Below are positions 9,858-18,413 of a stretch of 35,911 bases of DNA, piece after piece (within the stretch, counting starts at the first letter, position 1; each line of letters opens with the position of its first letter). The notes beneath the pieces are model-generated. The model saw nothing but the letters and a program-made list of their open reading frames with translations. It did not search any database and was not told the DNA's origin. This stretch comes from Micromonospora sp. RP3T (lineage in GTDB: Bacteria > Actinomycetota > Actinomycetes > Mycobacteriales > Micromonosporaceae). The position numbers and the translations under genes are program-made. Location of the stretch: assembly GCF_003027925.1 (NCBI RefSeq), contig NZ_PYPS01000054.1:1-35911 (forward strand), in the 5' to 3' direction.

Positions 9858-10532
9858 TCAGCGGGGGCGCAGCACCTGGACCCGGCGTACCGGGGAGTCG
9901 ACCGAGGGCTCGGTGGTGGGCACCGGGTAGCTGGCCACCAGTTCCAGCCCGGCCGGCGGCAGGTGGCCCCGGTCCGGGTCGCCGACCAGCACCTCGACGC
10001 CATGGTCCGCGCACCGTCGCAGGTAGGGCAGTACCCGCGCGGCCAGCCCGGCGTCGTAGAGCGCGTCGCCGGCGACCAGCAGGTCGACGCCGGCCACCCC
10101 GTCGAGCAGGTCGTCGCTGTCGACGGCCACCCGGACCCGGTTCGCCCGCGCGTTGACGGTGACCGCGGCCACCGCGTACGGGTCGACGTCGTTGGCGACC
10201 ACCCGGTCGGCGCCGGCGAGCGCGGCGGCGATGGCGACCAGCCCGGATCCGGCGCCCAGGTCGAGCACGCGCCGCCCGGCGGCGAGTTCGGGGTGGTCGA
10301 GCAGGTGCCGGGCCAGCGCCTGCCCACCGGCCCAGACCGAGGCCCAGTACGGCGGCGGGAGCGACCGCCCGGCGGCGGCCTCCATCCGCGCCCACCACAG
10401 GATGGCGTCCTCGGCCAGGTGCAGCCGCACCTCGGGCACGAACGGCGTGGCCACCAGGCGCAGGCGGTCGGGGCCCGCACCGGGCGCCGTGATCTCCCGT
10501 TCCAGGTCGGCCAGCGCCGTCGTTGTGCTCAT
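9858..10532 (-). CDS. Class I SAM-dependent methyltransferase (lysine/ETFB-type)
   Basis: A 224-residue Rossmann-fold methyltransferase. SAM motif I is DLGAGSGLVAIAAAL, motif II NDVDPYAV, and the post-motif region DALYDAG. The N-terminal WWARMEAAAG...PPYWASVWAGGQALARHL segment is typical of the ETFB-lysine/nicotinamide N-methyltransferase-like group, so the likely substrate is a protein lysine or a small amine; this is family inference. The start ATG at 10532 is the first codon giving a normal N-terminus; an in-frame ATG at 10544 is possible and neither has a clear ribosome binding site. It is followed on the same strand by the DedA gene after 91 nt and is divergent from the cold-shock gene. 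Confidence 0.88.
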   Translation of the reverse strand: MSTTTALADLEREITAPGAGPDRLRLVATPFVPEVRLHLAEDAILWWARMEAAAGRSLPPPYWASVWAGGQALARHLLDHPELAAGRRVLDLGAGSGLVAIAAALAGADRVVANDVDPYAVAAVTVNARANRVRVAVDSDDLLDGVAGVDLLVAGDALYDAGLAARVLPYLRRCADHGVEVLVGDPDRGHLPPAGLELVASYPVPTTEPSVDSPVRRVQVLRPR

Positions 10533-10638
10533 CCGGGCAAGCATGCCGTGCCCCGGGTCGGGTCGGGGAGGGTTTCCGGTTCGCAGGTATTCGTGAGCCA
10601 CGCCGGCACTTCCGCCAGCGGATCCGGGTTCGGGCGGT

Positions 10639-10644
10639 TACTGT
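10639..10644 (+). promoter_or_regulatory. Likely -10 of the cold-shock gene
   Basis: TACTGT would give a leader of about 60 nt containing the hairpin at 10665-10683. Assignment rests on the -10 hexamer alone. Confidence 0.35.
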
Positions 10645-10664
10645 CGAGGAGGTACAGGGGCGAT

Positions 10665-10683
10665 CACCGACCGCGGGTCGGTG
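10665..10683 (+). promoter_or_regulatory. Leader hairpin of the cold-shock mRNA
   Basis: Perfect 8-bp stem CACCGACC / GGTCGGTG with a GCG loop, 17 nt before the GGGAGAG ribosome binding site. csp leaders are known to act as temperature-sensitive RNA structures; whether this one does is not shown. Confidence 0.5.
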
Positions 10684-10711
10684 CTCACCCGCATTGAACA
10701 GGGAGAGACGC

Positions 10712-10915
10712 ATGGCAACCGGCACGGTCAAGTGGTTCAACTCGGAAAAGGGCTTCGGCTTCATCGAGCAGGACGGCGGAGGCCCGGACGTGTTCGTCCA
10801 CTACTCGGCCATCCAGAGCGGCGGCTACCGCGAGCTGAACGAGGGCCAGAAGGTCGAGTTCGAGGTGACACAGGGCCAGAAGGGCCCGCAGGCGGACAAC
10901 GTCCGTCCGATGTGA
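10712..10915 (+). CDS. Cold-shock protein, CspA family
   Basis: A 67-residue single cold-shock domain that binds single-stranded RNA/DNA and melts RNA secondary structure. RNP1 is KGFGFIE and RNP2 is VFVHYSAI, both intact, with the usual N-terminal GTVKWFN. Length is that of the family. GGGAGAG lies 4 nt before the ATG. The gene stands alone, with a structured leader and a strong hairpin terminator just after the stop. Several paralogues are normal in actinobacteria, so a specific csp letter is not assigned. Confidence 0.97.
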   Translation: MATGTVKWFNSEKGFGFIEQDGGGPDVFVHYSAIQSGGYRELNEGQKVEFEVTQGQKGPQADNVRPM

Positions 10916-10927
10916 CGTAGTGCCGGT

Positions 10928-10954
10928 GGCGGCGGTCGGGCTCCGACCGCCGCC
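10928..10954. terminator. Bidirectional terminator hairpin
   Basis: Perfect 12-bp stem GGCGGCGGTCGG / CCGACCGCCGCC with a 3-nt loop, 13 nt after the csp stop and 12 nt past the convergent MFS stop. Confidence 0.8.
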
Positions 10955-10965
10955 GCAGCGCGTCG

Positions 10966-12234
10966 TCAGGCGGGTGCCGCCGGCAGCTCACGTCGCCGGC
11001 GGAGCGGCCCGATCAGCAGAATCAACGGGGTGAGCGCCAGCCAGGCGGTCATCAGTCGGATCGCGCCGCCCGGCCCCCAGGCGGCGCCCAGCATGCCGGC
11101 CAGCAGCGCGGCGAGCGGGATGGTGCCGTAGTTGAGCAGGTGCATGCTCACTGTGACGCGGCCGAGCAACCGGTGCGGCGTGTACGTCTGCCGGAAGCTG
11201 CCCTTGACCACGTTGCCGACCGCCACGCCCAGGCTCACCAGAGCGCCGCCGAGCACCAGCCAGGCCACCCGCGCGCCGGGGCCGGCGAGTGGGATCAGCA
11301 GCGCGGGCGGCCCGGTGAGCGCGCCGGCGAGCAGCAGCGCGCGGGCGGTGCCGAGCCGCCGGGCCAGCCGGGCGGCCAGCGCCGCGCCGACGACCCCGCC
11401 GACGCTGGCCAGGCCGATCAGGAGGCCGACCAGGCCGGCCGGCAGCCCGGCCGAGCGGACCAGGAAGACGACCAGCACCGCCTGGTAGCCGGTGAGCCCG
11501 ATGTTGCTCGCCGCGCCGAAGACGGTCAGCACCCGCAGGTACGGGTCCCGGGCGACGAAGCGCAGTCCGTCGGCCGCGTCCCGGCGCAGGGACGCCGTCC
11601 CGGCGGCCCGGCGCGGGTGCGGCTCGACCGCGCGGATGCGGTGCAGACACCACGCGGACGCCAGGAAGCTCACCGCGTCCAGCGCCACCGCGGTCACCGC
11701 GCCGGCGAGCTGGGCGATCAGCCCGGCCAGCCCGGGGCCGAGCAGGTAACTCGCGGTCTGGGTGGCGTGCAGTCGGGCATTGGCCGGCGGCACCTGCTCG
11801 GGCGGCAGCAGGGTGGGCAGGTAGACCTGGTCGGCGGTTTCGAAGAACACCCGGGCCAGGCCGGCGCCGAGCGCCACGACCAGCAGGTGCCCGACGGTGA
11901 GCAGGTCGAGCAGCGCGGCGACCGGGACGCCGGCGAACAACGCGGCGGCGACCAGGTCGGCGGCGATCATCACGGGCCGACGGCGGACCCGGTCGACCCA
12001 CGCTCCGACCGGCAGACCGGCCAGCAGCCAGGGCAGCCAGGCCGCGGCGGTCAGCACCGCCACCTGGAACGTGCTGGCGTCGAGCACCGCCACGGCGACC
12101 AGCGGCAACGCCACGGCGGTCATGTTGCTGCCCACCGCGCTGATGGTGTGGCCGGTCCAGAGCAACCGGAAGTCGCGGTGCCGGAACAGGCCACCGGGCG
12201 CCACCGCCGGCGGCGCGCCGGCCGGGGCGGTCAC
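10966..12234 (-). CDS. MFS exporter (MFS_3/EntS-like)
   Basis: A 422-residue major facilitator with about 12 hydrophobic segments. The N-terminus FRHRDFRLLWTGHTISAVGSN is typical of the EntS/MFS_3 branch, and the loop 2-3 motif appears as GAWVDRVRRRPV. Such proteins export drugs or siderophore-like molecules; the substrate here is unknown. The start is GTG at 12234, whose GTGA overlaps the stop codon of the upstream ArsR-type gene, so the two are translationally coupled and the regulator very likely controls the exporter. It has no separate ribosome binding site beyond that overlap. Confidence 0.92.
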   Translation of the reverse strand: MTAPAGAPPAVAPGGLFRHRDFRLLWTGHTISAVGSNMTAVALPLVAVAVLDASTFQVAVLTAAAWLPWLLAGLPVGAWVDRVRRRPVMIAADLVAAALFAGVPVAALLDLLTVGHLLVVALGAGLARVFFETADQVYLPTLLPPEQVPPANARLHATQTASYLLGPGLAGLIAQLAGAVTAVALDAVSFLASAWCLHRIRAVEPHPRRAAGTASLRRDAADGLRFVARDPYLRVLTVFGAASNIGLTGYQAVLVVFLVRSAGLPAGLVGLLIGLASVGGVVGAALAARLARRLGTARALLLAGALTGPPALLIPLAGPGARVAWLVLGGALVSLGVAVGNVVKGSFRQTYTPHRLLGRVTVSMHLLNYGTIPLAALLAGMLGAAWGPGGAIRLMTAWLALTPLILLIGPLRRRRELPAAPA

Positions 12235-12806
12235 GGTCGGGCCGGGACGCCGTGGGTGAACACGAAGACCGGCTCGCGGCGCTGCCCGTCGTCGGGGACC
12301 GGACGGTCGGCCCAGCGGCCGAACAACGCGATCACCTCGCGGCTCAGCTCGGCCAGCTCGTCCGGGGTCAGGTGCAACCAGTGGTCGGTGCTGAACGGCG
12401 CGTCGCCCCAGGCGGCGTGCGTCTCGTCGGCGGCGGCGTGCCAGGCCCGCACCAGGGCGGTGTGCCGCTCCAGGTTGAGCGAGCCGGCCGCGTCGGCCAC
12501 GACCCGGGTGGACGGGTCGTCGTCGAAGTCGGACTCGGACCACCGCACGCCTCTGCTGCGCAGCTTCCACCAACGTTCCCGCCGGTCGCGGGCCAGCTCG
12601 GGCGCCTCGACCAGCAGGTCGGCGGCGGCCAGCACCTTCAGGTGGTGACTGACGTTCGCCGGGGCCTGGTCGGTGCGCTCGGCGAGCAGGCCGACGGTGC
12701 ACGGGCCGTACACCTTGAGCACGTCCATGAGGCGGCGGCGCAGCGGATGGGCGAGCGCGGCGAGCACCCGCGAGTCGGTGACCTGGCGCACGGTGGGTTG
12801 GTCCAT
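12231..12806 (-). CDS. ArsR-type winged-helix transcriptional regulator
   Basis: A 191-residue helix-turn-helix regulator. The winged-helix domain covers about 10-90 with recognition helix region APANVSHHLKVLAAADLL and wing ARDRRERWWKL. There is no CxC metal site, so metal sensing is unlikely; the C-terminal half (about 100-190), rich in His/Trp/Glu, probably senses a small molecule. It is the first gene of a two-gene unit with the MFS exporter (4-nt overlap). A set of TTGC/GCAA half sites at 12821-12859, just before the ATG, is a natural operator for autoregulation. Confidence 0.9.
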   Translation of the reverse strand: MDQPTVRQVTDSRVLAALAHPLRRRLMDVLKVYGPCTVGLLAERTDQAPANVSHHLKVLAAADLLVEAPELARDRRERWWKLRSRGVRWSESDFDDDPSTRVVADAAGSLNLERHTALVRAWHAAADETHAAWGDAPFSTDHWLHLTPDELAELSREVIALFGRWADRPVPDDGQRREPVFVFTHGVPARP

Positions 12807-12820
12807 GCGGCCGAGTCTTA

Positions 12821-12859
12821 CATTCGCAAGAGCTGTTGCGCAATGACTGTTGCCGAATG
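12821..12859 (-). promoter_or_regulatory. Candidate ArsR operator
   Basis: CATTCGCAA (12821-12829) and TTGCCGAATG (12850-12859) form an outer inverted repeat with one extra base, around a central palindrome TTGCGCAA (12836-12843). It lies 15-53 nt upstream of the regulator start codon. Confidence 0.5.
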
Positions 12860-12898
12860 CCCGGCGCCGCGACGCGGCAGTCGTCGCGGCGCGGACGG

Positions 12899-13807
12899 TC
12901 AGGCGGTCAGCCGTCGGGACAGCTCGTCGGCGACGTCGCGGGCGATCTGCGGCGGGATGGCCTCGGCGATCTTCTCCGGCGGCAGCCCGGCGAGCACGCC
13001 GGTGACGATCTGCTGCTCGTCGGTGAAGTCCCTGCCGGACAACTCGGTCACCTGCGCCACGAGCGCCGGCCAGGCCCGCAGCATCGCCAGCATCTGCTGG
13101 AGCGGTGAGTTCGCCAGCGGCGGGTTGACCAACCCGACCGTGTTGGCCGGCGAGATCAGCCAGTTACGCAGGTTCTGCAGGTCGGCCAGCACGTCGCCGA
13201 CCGTACGGCTGGTCGAGCCGGTGTTCCCGATGAGCTTGTCGGTCTGTTCCATGTCGTCCTCCGGTTTGACTGGGGCGATCAGCCCGATGGCGGTGAGGTA
13301 GCGGCGGAACAACGGGGTCTGGTCCCGGCCCGCCCTGGTCGAGTCGCGGAAGAAGCTGATGTGGGTGTGGTACAGGTGGCTGCTGTCGCCGCTGGTGCGC
13401 CGGCCCAGCCGGTCCCAGCGCCGCACCGTGCGGCCGTCCGCGGAGTAGATGACCTCCCGGATGTCCCGGGTGTCGGCCGCGTTCGCCGCGCACTGCGCCA
13501 CCAGCCAGGTGGAGAACGTGCGCAGCGTGTGGGTGGCGCCGCCGGAGCGGACCGAGAACGTGCCGATGTCCAACGCGGACGCGTACAGGGTCAGCCCGGA
13601 CCGGTCCCGGGTGGACTCCACCACCGAGTAGTCGTTGGTCACCACCCGGTCCGAGCCGCAGTGGTAGCCGCCCCGGTGGCTGGGATCACCGACGATGCCG
13701 ACCTCCGCCGGCTCGAGATCCTGGTCCCGGACGACGTTCTTGTCGACGTTGAGATAGGTGAGTAACAGGCTGCGGACGGCCAGCAGATTCGCCGGAGCCG
13801 ACGTCAT
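12899..13807 (-). CDS. M15-like putative peptidase/endolysin-like protein
   Basis: A 302-residue protein I do not recognise with certainty. The segment about 44-150 has the features of the M15/hedgehog-type zinc peptidase fold: a His-rich GGYHCG element (H44/H49), ASALDIG placing D80 where the family has its SxHxxGxAxD aspartate, and HTHI (H147, H149) like the terminal HxH. This catalytic half would cut cell-wall peptides, as in actinophage lysins. The C-terminal third (about 180-302) is helical with no family I know. No signal peptide or transmembrane segment is present, so how it would reach the wall is unclear. The ATG at 13807 follows AAGGGG at 7 nt. It is flanked by unrelated regulator and hydrolase genes. 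Confidence 0.55.
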   Translation of the reverse strand: MTSAPANLLAVRSLLLTYLNVDKNVVRDQDLEPAEVGIVGDPSHRGGYHCGSDRVVTNDYSVVESTRDRSGLTLYASALDIGTFSVRSGGATHTLRTFSTWLVAQCAANAADTRDIREVIYSADGRTVRRWDRLGRRTSGDSSHLYHTHISFFRDSTRAGRDQTPLFRRYLTAIGLIAPVKPEDDMEQTDKLIGNTGSTSRTVGDVLADLQNLRNWLISPANTVGLVNPPLANSPLQQMLAMLRAWPALVAQVTELSGRDFTDEQQIVTGVLAGLPPEKIAEAIPPQIARDVADELSRRLTA

Positions 13808-13846
13808 GACGGATCCCCTTCCGATCGATGTCGGCAAGGGAACGAC

Positions 13847-13863
13847 CATCACTACGTGTGATG
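13847..13863 (-). promoter_or_regulatory. Palindrome upstream of the M15-like gene
   Basis: CATCAC-TACGT-GTGATG, perfect 6-bp arms, 40 nt upstream of the ATG at 13807. It could be an operator; no cognate regulator is identified. The remainder of the 13808-13973 gap shows nothing else I can name. Confidence 0.35.
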
Positions 13864-13973
13864 ACGTGAGATCTGCGGACGCGCCCCTGCCGGATGACTG
13901 CACAGCAACGGGCACTTGCTCGGAGCGTATCCCCACTCGAGGAAAAATCCCAGCTCAGAGCCGATATTTACGA

Positions 13974-15641
13974 TTATCTGCCCGGTGTGGACGCGGGCGG
14001 CACGACCGGCAGCAGCAACACCGAAGGATGCTCGGGATCATGCACCACCTCGCGCCATCCGGCACGCAGCGTGACAGCGGTGCCGAGCGGTTCCCCGGTG
14101 CCGGGATTACGCGCCCAGCGCGGGTGGGCGCCGCCGGAGACCTGGAGACGCAGCCGGTGCCCCGGCGCGAACCGGTACGCGGTCGGCCAGAGCGTGACCG
14201 GCACCCGCACCGCGTCCGACGCGCCGGCCGGGAACCGGCCCGGTTCGACGCGGACCAGGCCGTCGCAGACGTTCCAGGACCGGCCGCGTCGGTCCACGTC
14301 GCACAGCCGCACGAAGACGTCCAGGTAGGACAGCTCACTGCGCAGGCGGATCTCGGCGTGCACCGGCCCGATCACCTCGACCGGGTCGGCGAGCGGCTCA
14401 CCGGTGTAGGTGAGCACGTCCGGGCGGGACTCCACCGGCCGGTTGTCCACCGCGCCCGCCCGCTGGGCCACCAGCAGCGGGCCGCCCAGCGACGGGGTCG
14501 GGTCGGCCGGGTCGTACCGGATCCGGTCCGGCGGGCCGCCCACCGGCGGGGCGGGCGACAGGCCACCACCGGGACGCAGGTGCCAGCGCGTCGGCGTACC
14601 GGGCGGCGGCCAGTCGGGCAGGTCACGCCACCCGCCCCCGACGCCGCCCACGTGCACCCGCACCGGCGCGCGCGCCGCCTCCGCGCCGGGGGACGCCGGC
14701 CGGCCGGCCAGGTGCTCGTCGAACCAGCCCAGCCCTTCGCGCAGCGCCGCGACCAGCAGACCCGGACTGCCGTGGGTCCACGGGCCGACGGTCAGCCGTG
14801 GCCGGGCACCGGCGGCGCGCAGCCGGGCGTAATCGTCGAGCTGGGCCGGGAGGAAGATGTCCTGCCAGCCGCTGACCATGGCGACCGGCGCCCGCACCTC
14901 GGTGATCCGGTCGCCGAAGACCCGGGCGCGCCAGTAGTCCGCGCCCGGCGTGTGGTGGCGCAGCCACTCCTGGAAGAACGGCACGGTCACGCCGGTGGCC
15001 ACCCGGTCCGCCTCGACCAGCGGCAGGTGGGCCAGCGCCCGGACGAGCCGGGGCTGGCCGCGCTTGAGTTCCCACTGCCGGGCCAACCAGGGCACGGTCT
15101 GCGCCTGGAGCAGCTCCGCCCAGGTGAGCACCGTGTCCAACGCGAACGACTCGCCCGCGTACGTCGAGTCGCGGGTGGCCGAGGCGGTCACCACGGCGAC
15201 CATCGCGCGCAATTCGTCGCCCGCCTCGGCGGCCACCGCCCACTGCACGAAGCCCTGGTAGCTGGCGCCGAACATGCCGAACACGCCGGTCCACCAGGGT
15301 TGGCGGCGCAGCCAGTCGAGCGTGTCCAGGCCGTCGTCGCGCTCGTGCACCAGTGGGTCGAACTCGCCGCCGGAGCCGTACGTGCCACGGCAGGACTGGA
15401 TCACCACGTGATGACCGCGCTCGGCGACCAGGTGACCGAGCAGCCGCATCGGGCCGCCCCGCCCGTACGGGGTGCGGATCAGCACGCAGGCCGCGCCCGG
15501 CAGGTCCGGCGCGTAGTGGTCGGTACGCAGGGTGACCCCGTCGCGGACCCGCACCGGGGCGTCCCGGGTGACGGTGACCCGGCCGGCGCGGGCGGCGGGC
15601 AGCCGCAGCGCGACCGCGGCGAGCCGGGTGACGAGCTGCAC
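13974..15641 (-). CDS. CocE/NonD (S15-type) serine hydrolase
   Basis: A 555-residue alpha/beta hydrolase of the X-Pro dipeptidyl-peptidase/cocaine esterase family. The nucleophile elbow GASYQG gives Ser127, the acid is the Asp in SGWQDIFLP and the base the His in GPWTHGS. The C-terminal jelly-roll domain (about 330-555) typical of S15 enzymes is complete, ending with VTLRAGWREVVHDPEHPS. Substrates in the family range from peptides to esters; there is no signal peptide, so it is probably cytoplasmic. The GTG start at 15641 lies 2 nt after the MarR stop, so the two are co-transcribed and the regulator probably controls this gene as well as the divergent MMPL exporter. Confidence 0.9.
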   Translation of the reverse strand: MQLVTRLAAVALRLPAARAGRVTVTRDAPVRVRDGVTLRTDHYAPDLPGAACVLIRTPYGRGGPMRLLGHLVAERGHHVVIQSCRGTYGSGGEFDPLVHERDDGLDTLDWLRRQPWWTGVFGMFGASYQGFVQWAVAAEAGDELRAMVAVVTASATRDSTYAGESFALDTVLTWAELLQAQTVPWLARQWELKRGQPRLVRALAHLPLVEADRVATGVTVPFFQEWLRHHTPGADYWRARVFGDRITEVRAPVAMVSGWQDIFLPAQLDDYARLRAAGARPRLTVGPWTHGSPGLLVAALREGLGWFDEHLAGRPASPGAEAARAPVRVHVGGVGGGWRDLPDWPPPGTPTRWHLRPGGGLSPAPPVGGPPDRIRYDPADPTPSLGGPLLVAQRAGAVDNRPVESRPDVLTYTGEPLADPVEVIGPVHAEIRLRSELSYLDVFVRLCDVDRRGRSWNVCDGLVRVEPGRFPAGASDAVRVPVTLWPTAYRFAPGHRLRLQVSGGAHPRWARNPGTGEPLGTAVTLRAGWREVVHDPEHPSVLLLPVVPPASTPGR

Positions 15642-15643
15642 GG

Positions 15644-16129
15644 TCAGCGGTCGCCGGGCGGTTCGGTGCCGGTGCCGCGGGCGGCGCGCACCTCGTCGCG
15701 GTGCGCCCGCATGCTGTGCACCATCTCGCCCATGAACCGGTGCACCACGGCCAACTCGTCGTCGGTGAACCGGTCCATCACCTCGTCGGTGCGCCGGCCC
15801 AGCGGGCCGAAGAAGCTCTGCGCCAGCGTCGCGCCGCGGTCGGCGTAGTGCAGCAGGATCTTGCGGCGGTCGGCGGTGTCCCGGTCGCGCCGGATGTGGC
15901 CCGCGCGCTCCAGCCGGTCGACGAGCGCGGTCACCGAGCCGGAGGAGAGGTTGAGCACCTCGCCGAGCCGACCGGGGGTGATCGGGTCGCCCACCAGCTC
16001 GGCCTCCATCACCGCGATCAGCGCCTGGAGATCGGTGGGGTTCAATCCGTGCAGCCCGGCGAACGCGTGCCCGACGTGCTGGGCGTCCACCGAGTAACGA
16101 CGCAGGTCGTTGGTGATCTCCGCGACCAT
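15644..16129 (-). CDS. MarR-family transcriptional regulator
   Basis: A 161-residue winged-helix regulator. The DNA-binding domain covers about 35-110 with LGEVLNLSSGSVTALVDRLE as helix-turn-helix and the family DRDTADRRK wing (the conserved DxRxK motif). Dimerisation helices flank it. The ATG at 16129 gives the normal N-terminus; upstream in-frame starts at 16162 (ATG) and 16177 (GTG) would add 11 or 16 basic residues and cannot be excluded. It is divergent from the MMPL exporter and upstream of the S15 hydrolase. A good palindrome between the divergent genes overlaps the exporter's -10, consistent with repression relieved by a small ligand. Confidence 0.92.
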   Translation of the reverse strand: MVAEITNDLRRYSVDAQHVGHAFAGLHGLNPTDLQALIAVMEAELVGDPITPGRLGEVLNLSSGSVTALVDRLERAGHIRRDRDTADRRKILLHYADRGATLAQSFFGPLGRRTDEVMDRFTDDELAVVHRFMGEMVHSMRAHRDEVRAARGTGTEPPGDR

Positions 16130-16207
16130 GCGCCCCCGTGGGTCGCTCCGTCGCCGGTACATGCCGTGCCCCGTCACCGCTCGCCGCCATCCCTCGGTCC
16201 GGCTTGC

Positions 16208-16213
16208 AGCATA
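16208..16213 (-). promoter_or_regulatory. -10 of the marR transcript
   Basis: TATGCT on the minus strand, about 80 nt before the ATG at 16129. The -35 is weak and falls within the candidate operator. Confidence 0.4.
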
Positions 16214-16224
16214 GAGCCTCGCCG

Positions 16225-16230
16225 GATAAT
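16225..16230 (+). promoter_or_regulatory. -10 of the MMPL transcript
   Basis: GATAAT, one of the best -10 hexamers in the window, 59 nt before the ATG at 16290. A TTGCAG (16204-16209) upstream is a possible -35 with a short 15-nt spacer. Confidence 0.5.
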
Positions 16231-16245
16231 CTCGCTCATCAAGAT
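16229..16245. promoter_or_regulatory. Candidate MarR operator
   Basis: ATCTCG-CTCAT-CAAGAT, arms complementary at 5 of 6 positions, similar to known MarR/OhrR-type boxes built on ATCTTG/CAAGAT. It overlaps the end of the exporter -10 and its start site and covers the marR -35 area, so a bound dimer would block both. Confidence 0.55.
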
Positions 16246-16289
16246 ACTCGGCTGGCGAGAATCACCCGGCAGGATCAAGAGGGCATCCG

Positions 16290-18413
16290 ATGTCACTGTT
16301 CACCCGCGTCGCCCGGGGCCGGTTGGCCGCCTGGCTCACCGTGGCCGCCGCACTCGTCGTCGGCGCGGTGGTCTTCGGGTTACCCCGGCCGGACAACCCC
16401 GAACCGGTCTCCGCCACCGGCCTGTCCGTCGAGTGGCAGTCCACCCAGGTCGAGCGCCTGCAGGAGCAGTTGCCGTCGCGGGACACCCAGCCCGCGCTGG
16501 TCGTGGTCAGCCGCGCCGACCGGGCTCCGCTCAGCGCGTCCGACCGGTCCGCGCTGGACGCCGCGGCCGGCAAGCTCGGCCCGCTCGCCGTCGGCGGCCG
16601 GGTCGCCCCCGCCCAGCTCTCCCCCGACGGCACCGTGGCGCTGGTCGCCGTGCCGCTGTCCACCGCGGGCGACCAGCAGGCCGTGGTCGACGAGGTGGGC
16701 AAGGTGCGGGACGCGGTCGCGGACCTGCCCGACGACCTGACCGTCGAGGTCACCGGCGGTCCCGCCTTCACCGCCGACCTGAGCAAGGTCTTCCAGGGCG
16801 CCGACACCACGCTGCTGCTGGTCACCGCCGCCGTCGTGGCGCTGCTGCTGCTGGTCACCTATCGCAGCCCGTTCCTGTGGCTCGTACCGCTGCTCGTGGT
16901 GGCCGCCGCCGAGCAGTTCACCCTGCGCACGGTCGAGACCGTCGTGCCCGCGCTGGGCATCTACCTGCCCAGCGGCCAGGTCACCGGCATCGCCAGCGTG
17001 CTGGTCTTCGGCGCCGCGACCGACTACGCCCTGCTGCTCATCGCCCGCTACCGGGAGGAGCTGCGCCGCGAGGAGAACCGGTTCACCGCCATGCGGGCCG
17101 CGCTGCGCCGCACCGCCGAGCCGATCCTGGCCAGCGGCGGCACCGTCGTCCTCGGCGTGCTCACGCTGCTGCTGTCCGAGCAGGAGACCAACCGGGCGCT
17201 CGCGGTGGCCTGCGCCATCGGCGTGGTGTTCGCCATGCTCTCCGCCCTGTTCGTGCTCCCCGCCGCGCTGGTGCTGTTCGGCCGGGGCCTGTTCTGGCCG
17301 TTCGTCCCGCGCGTCGGCAGCGCCGCCCGGGAGGGCCGGCTCTGGGGCCGCCTCGGCGAACTCGTCGTCCGCCGACCGCTGCCGGTCGCGGTGCTGGCCA
17401 CGCTGCTGCTCGCCGGCCTCGCGCTCGGCGGGCTCGGCATCCGCACCGGCCTGTCCGAGACCGAGCAGTTCCGCGAGCGGCCCGAAGCGGTCACCGGCGC
17501 GGAGACGCTCGCGCGGGCCTTCCCGGCCGGCAGCACCCAGCCCGTCGCGGTGCTCACCAACCCCCAGGCGGCACCAGCGGTGCTCGCCGCCGCCGGCGCG
17601 GTCGACGGCGTCGCCTCGGCCCGGCCGGGCCTCGCCGGGGACCGGGTCGCCCAGGTCGACGTGGTGCTCGCCGCCGAGCCCGGCACCGCCGCCTCCGACC
17701 GGGCCGTGACGGCGCTGCGCGACGCGGTCGCCGCCGTGCCCGACTCCGCGCCCCCCACCGTCGCCGGAGCGGACGCCCCCGACGGCGCGCTGGTCGGCGG
17801 CACGGTCGCCGCCACCTACGACTCCGGCGAGGCCAACACGCGGGACCTGCGGCTGATCCTGCCGATCATCCTGCTGCTGGTCGGCGCCGTGCTGGTGCTG
17901 CTGCTGCGTGGCCTGCTGGCCCCACTGCTGCTGGTGCTGACCGTGATCGCGTCGTTCTTCGCCAGCCTCGGCGCCGCCTGGCTGCTCTTCGACCACGTGC
18001 TGGGCTTCCCGGCGCTGGACAGCGGCGTACTGCTGCTGGCGTTCGTGTTCCTTGTCGCACTCGGCGTGGACTACAACATCTTCCTGGTCACCCGGGCCCG
18101 GGAGGACGCGCGCCGGACCGGGACCCGGGACGGCATGCTGTCCGCGCTGCGGGTCACCGGCGGCGTCATCACCAGCGCCGGCGTGCTGCTGGCCGCGGTC
18201 TTCGCGGTGCTCGGCGTGCTCCCGCTGATCACGCTCACCCAGATCGGGATCATCGTCTGCGTCGGTGTGCTGCTGGACACGCTGCTCGTCCGTACCGTGC
18301 TGGTGCCGGCGCTGGCGTTCCTGCTCGGCGACCGGTTCTGGTGGCCCGGGCGGATCACCCGCGACCCGGACGCGCCCACCGAGGCGGCCCACGCACCGGC
18401 CGAGCCGGACCGC
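16290..18413 (+). CDS. MMPL/RND-family transporter (no stop codon at expected end)
   Basis: A membrane exporter of the MMPL branch of the RND superfamily, which moves lipids or hydrophobic drugs. About 708 residues precede the next gene: TM1 at about 12-31, an extracytoplasmic domain, TM2-6 from about 173 with the signature GAATDYALLLIARYREELR, then a duplicated second half with FLVALGVDYNIFLVTRARED and five further TM segments ending near LLGDRFWWPG. AGAGGG lies 6 nt before the ATG. Oddity: the frame has no stop where the family normally ends; it runs on through the antisense of the next two genes to 20624, which would make 1444 residues with a meaningless second half. The end given is simply the edge of the convergent gene. 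A lost stop or an indel near 18360-18460 is likely. Regulation by the divergent MarR is likely. Confidence 0.85.

Noticed and set aside
10966..12843. Apparent single protein joining a regulator and an MFS exporter
   Set aside because: The upstream 200 codons are an Arg/Ala-rich shadow of the ArsR-type gene in another frame; the exporter starts at GTG 12234.
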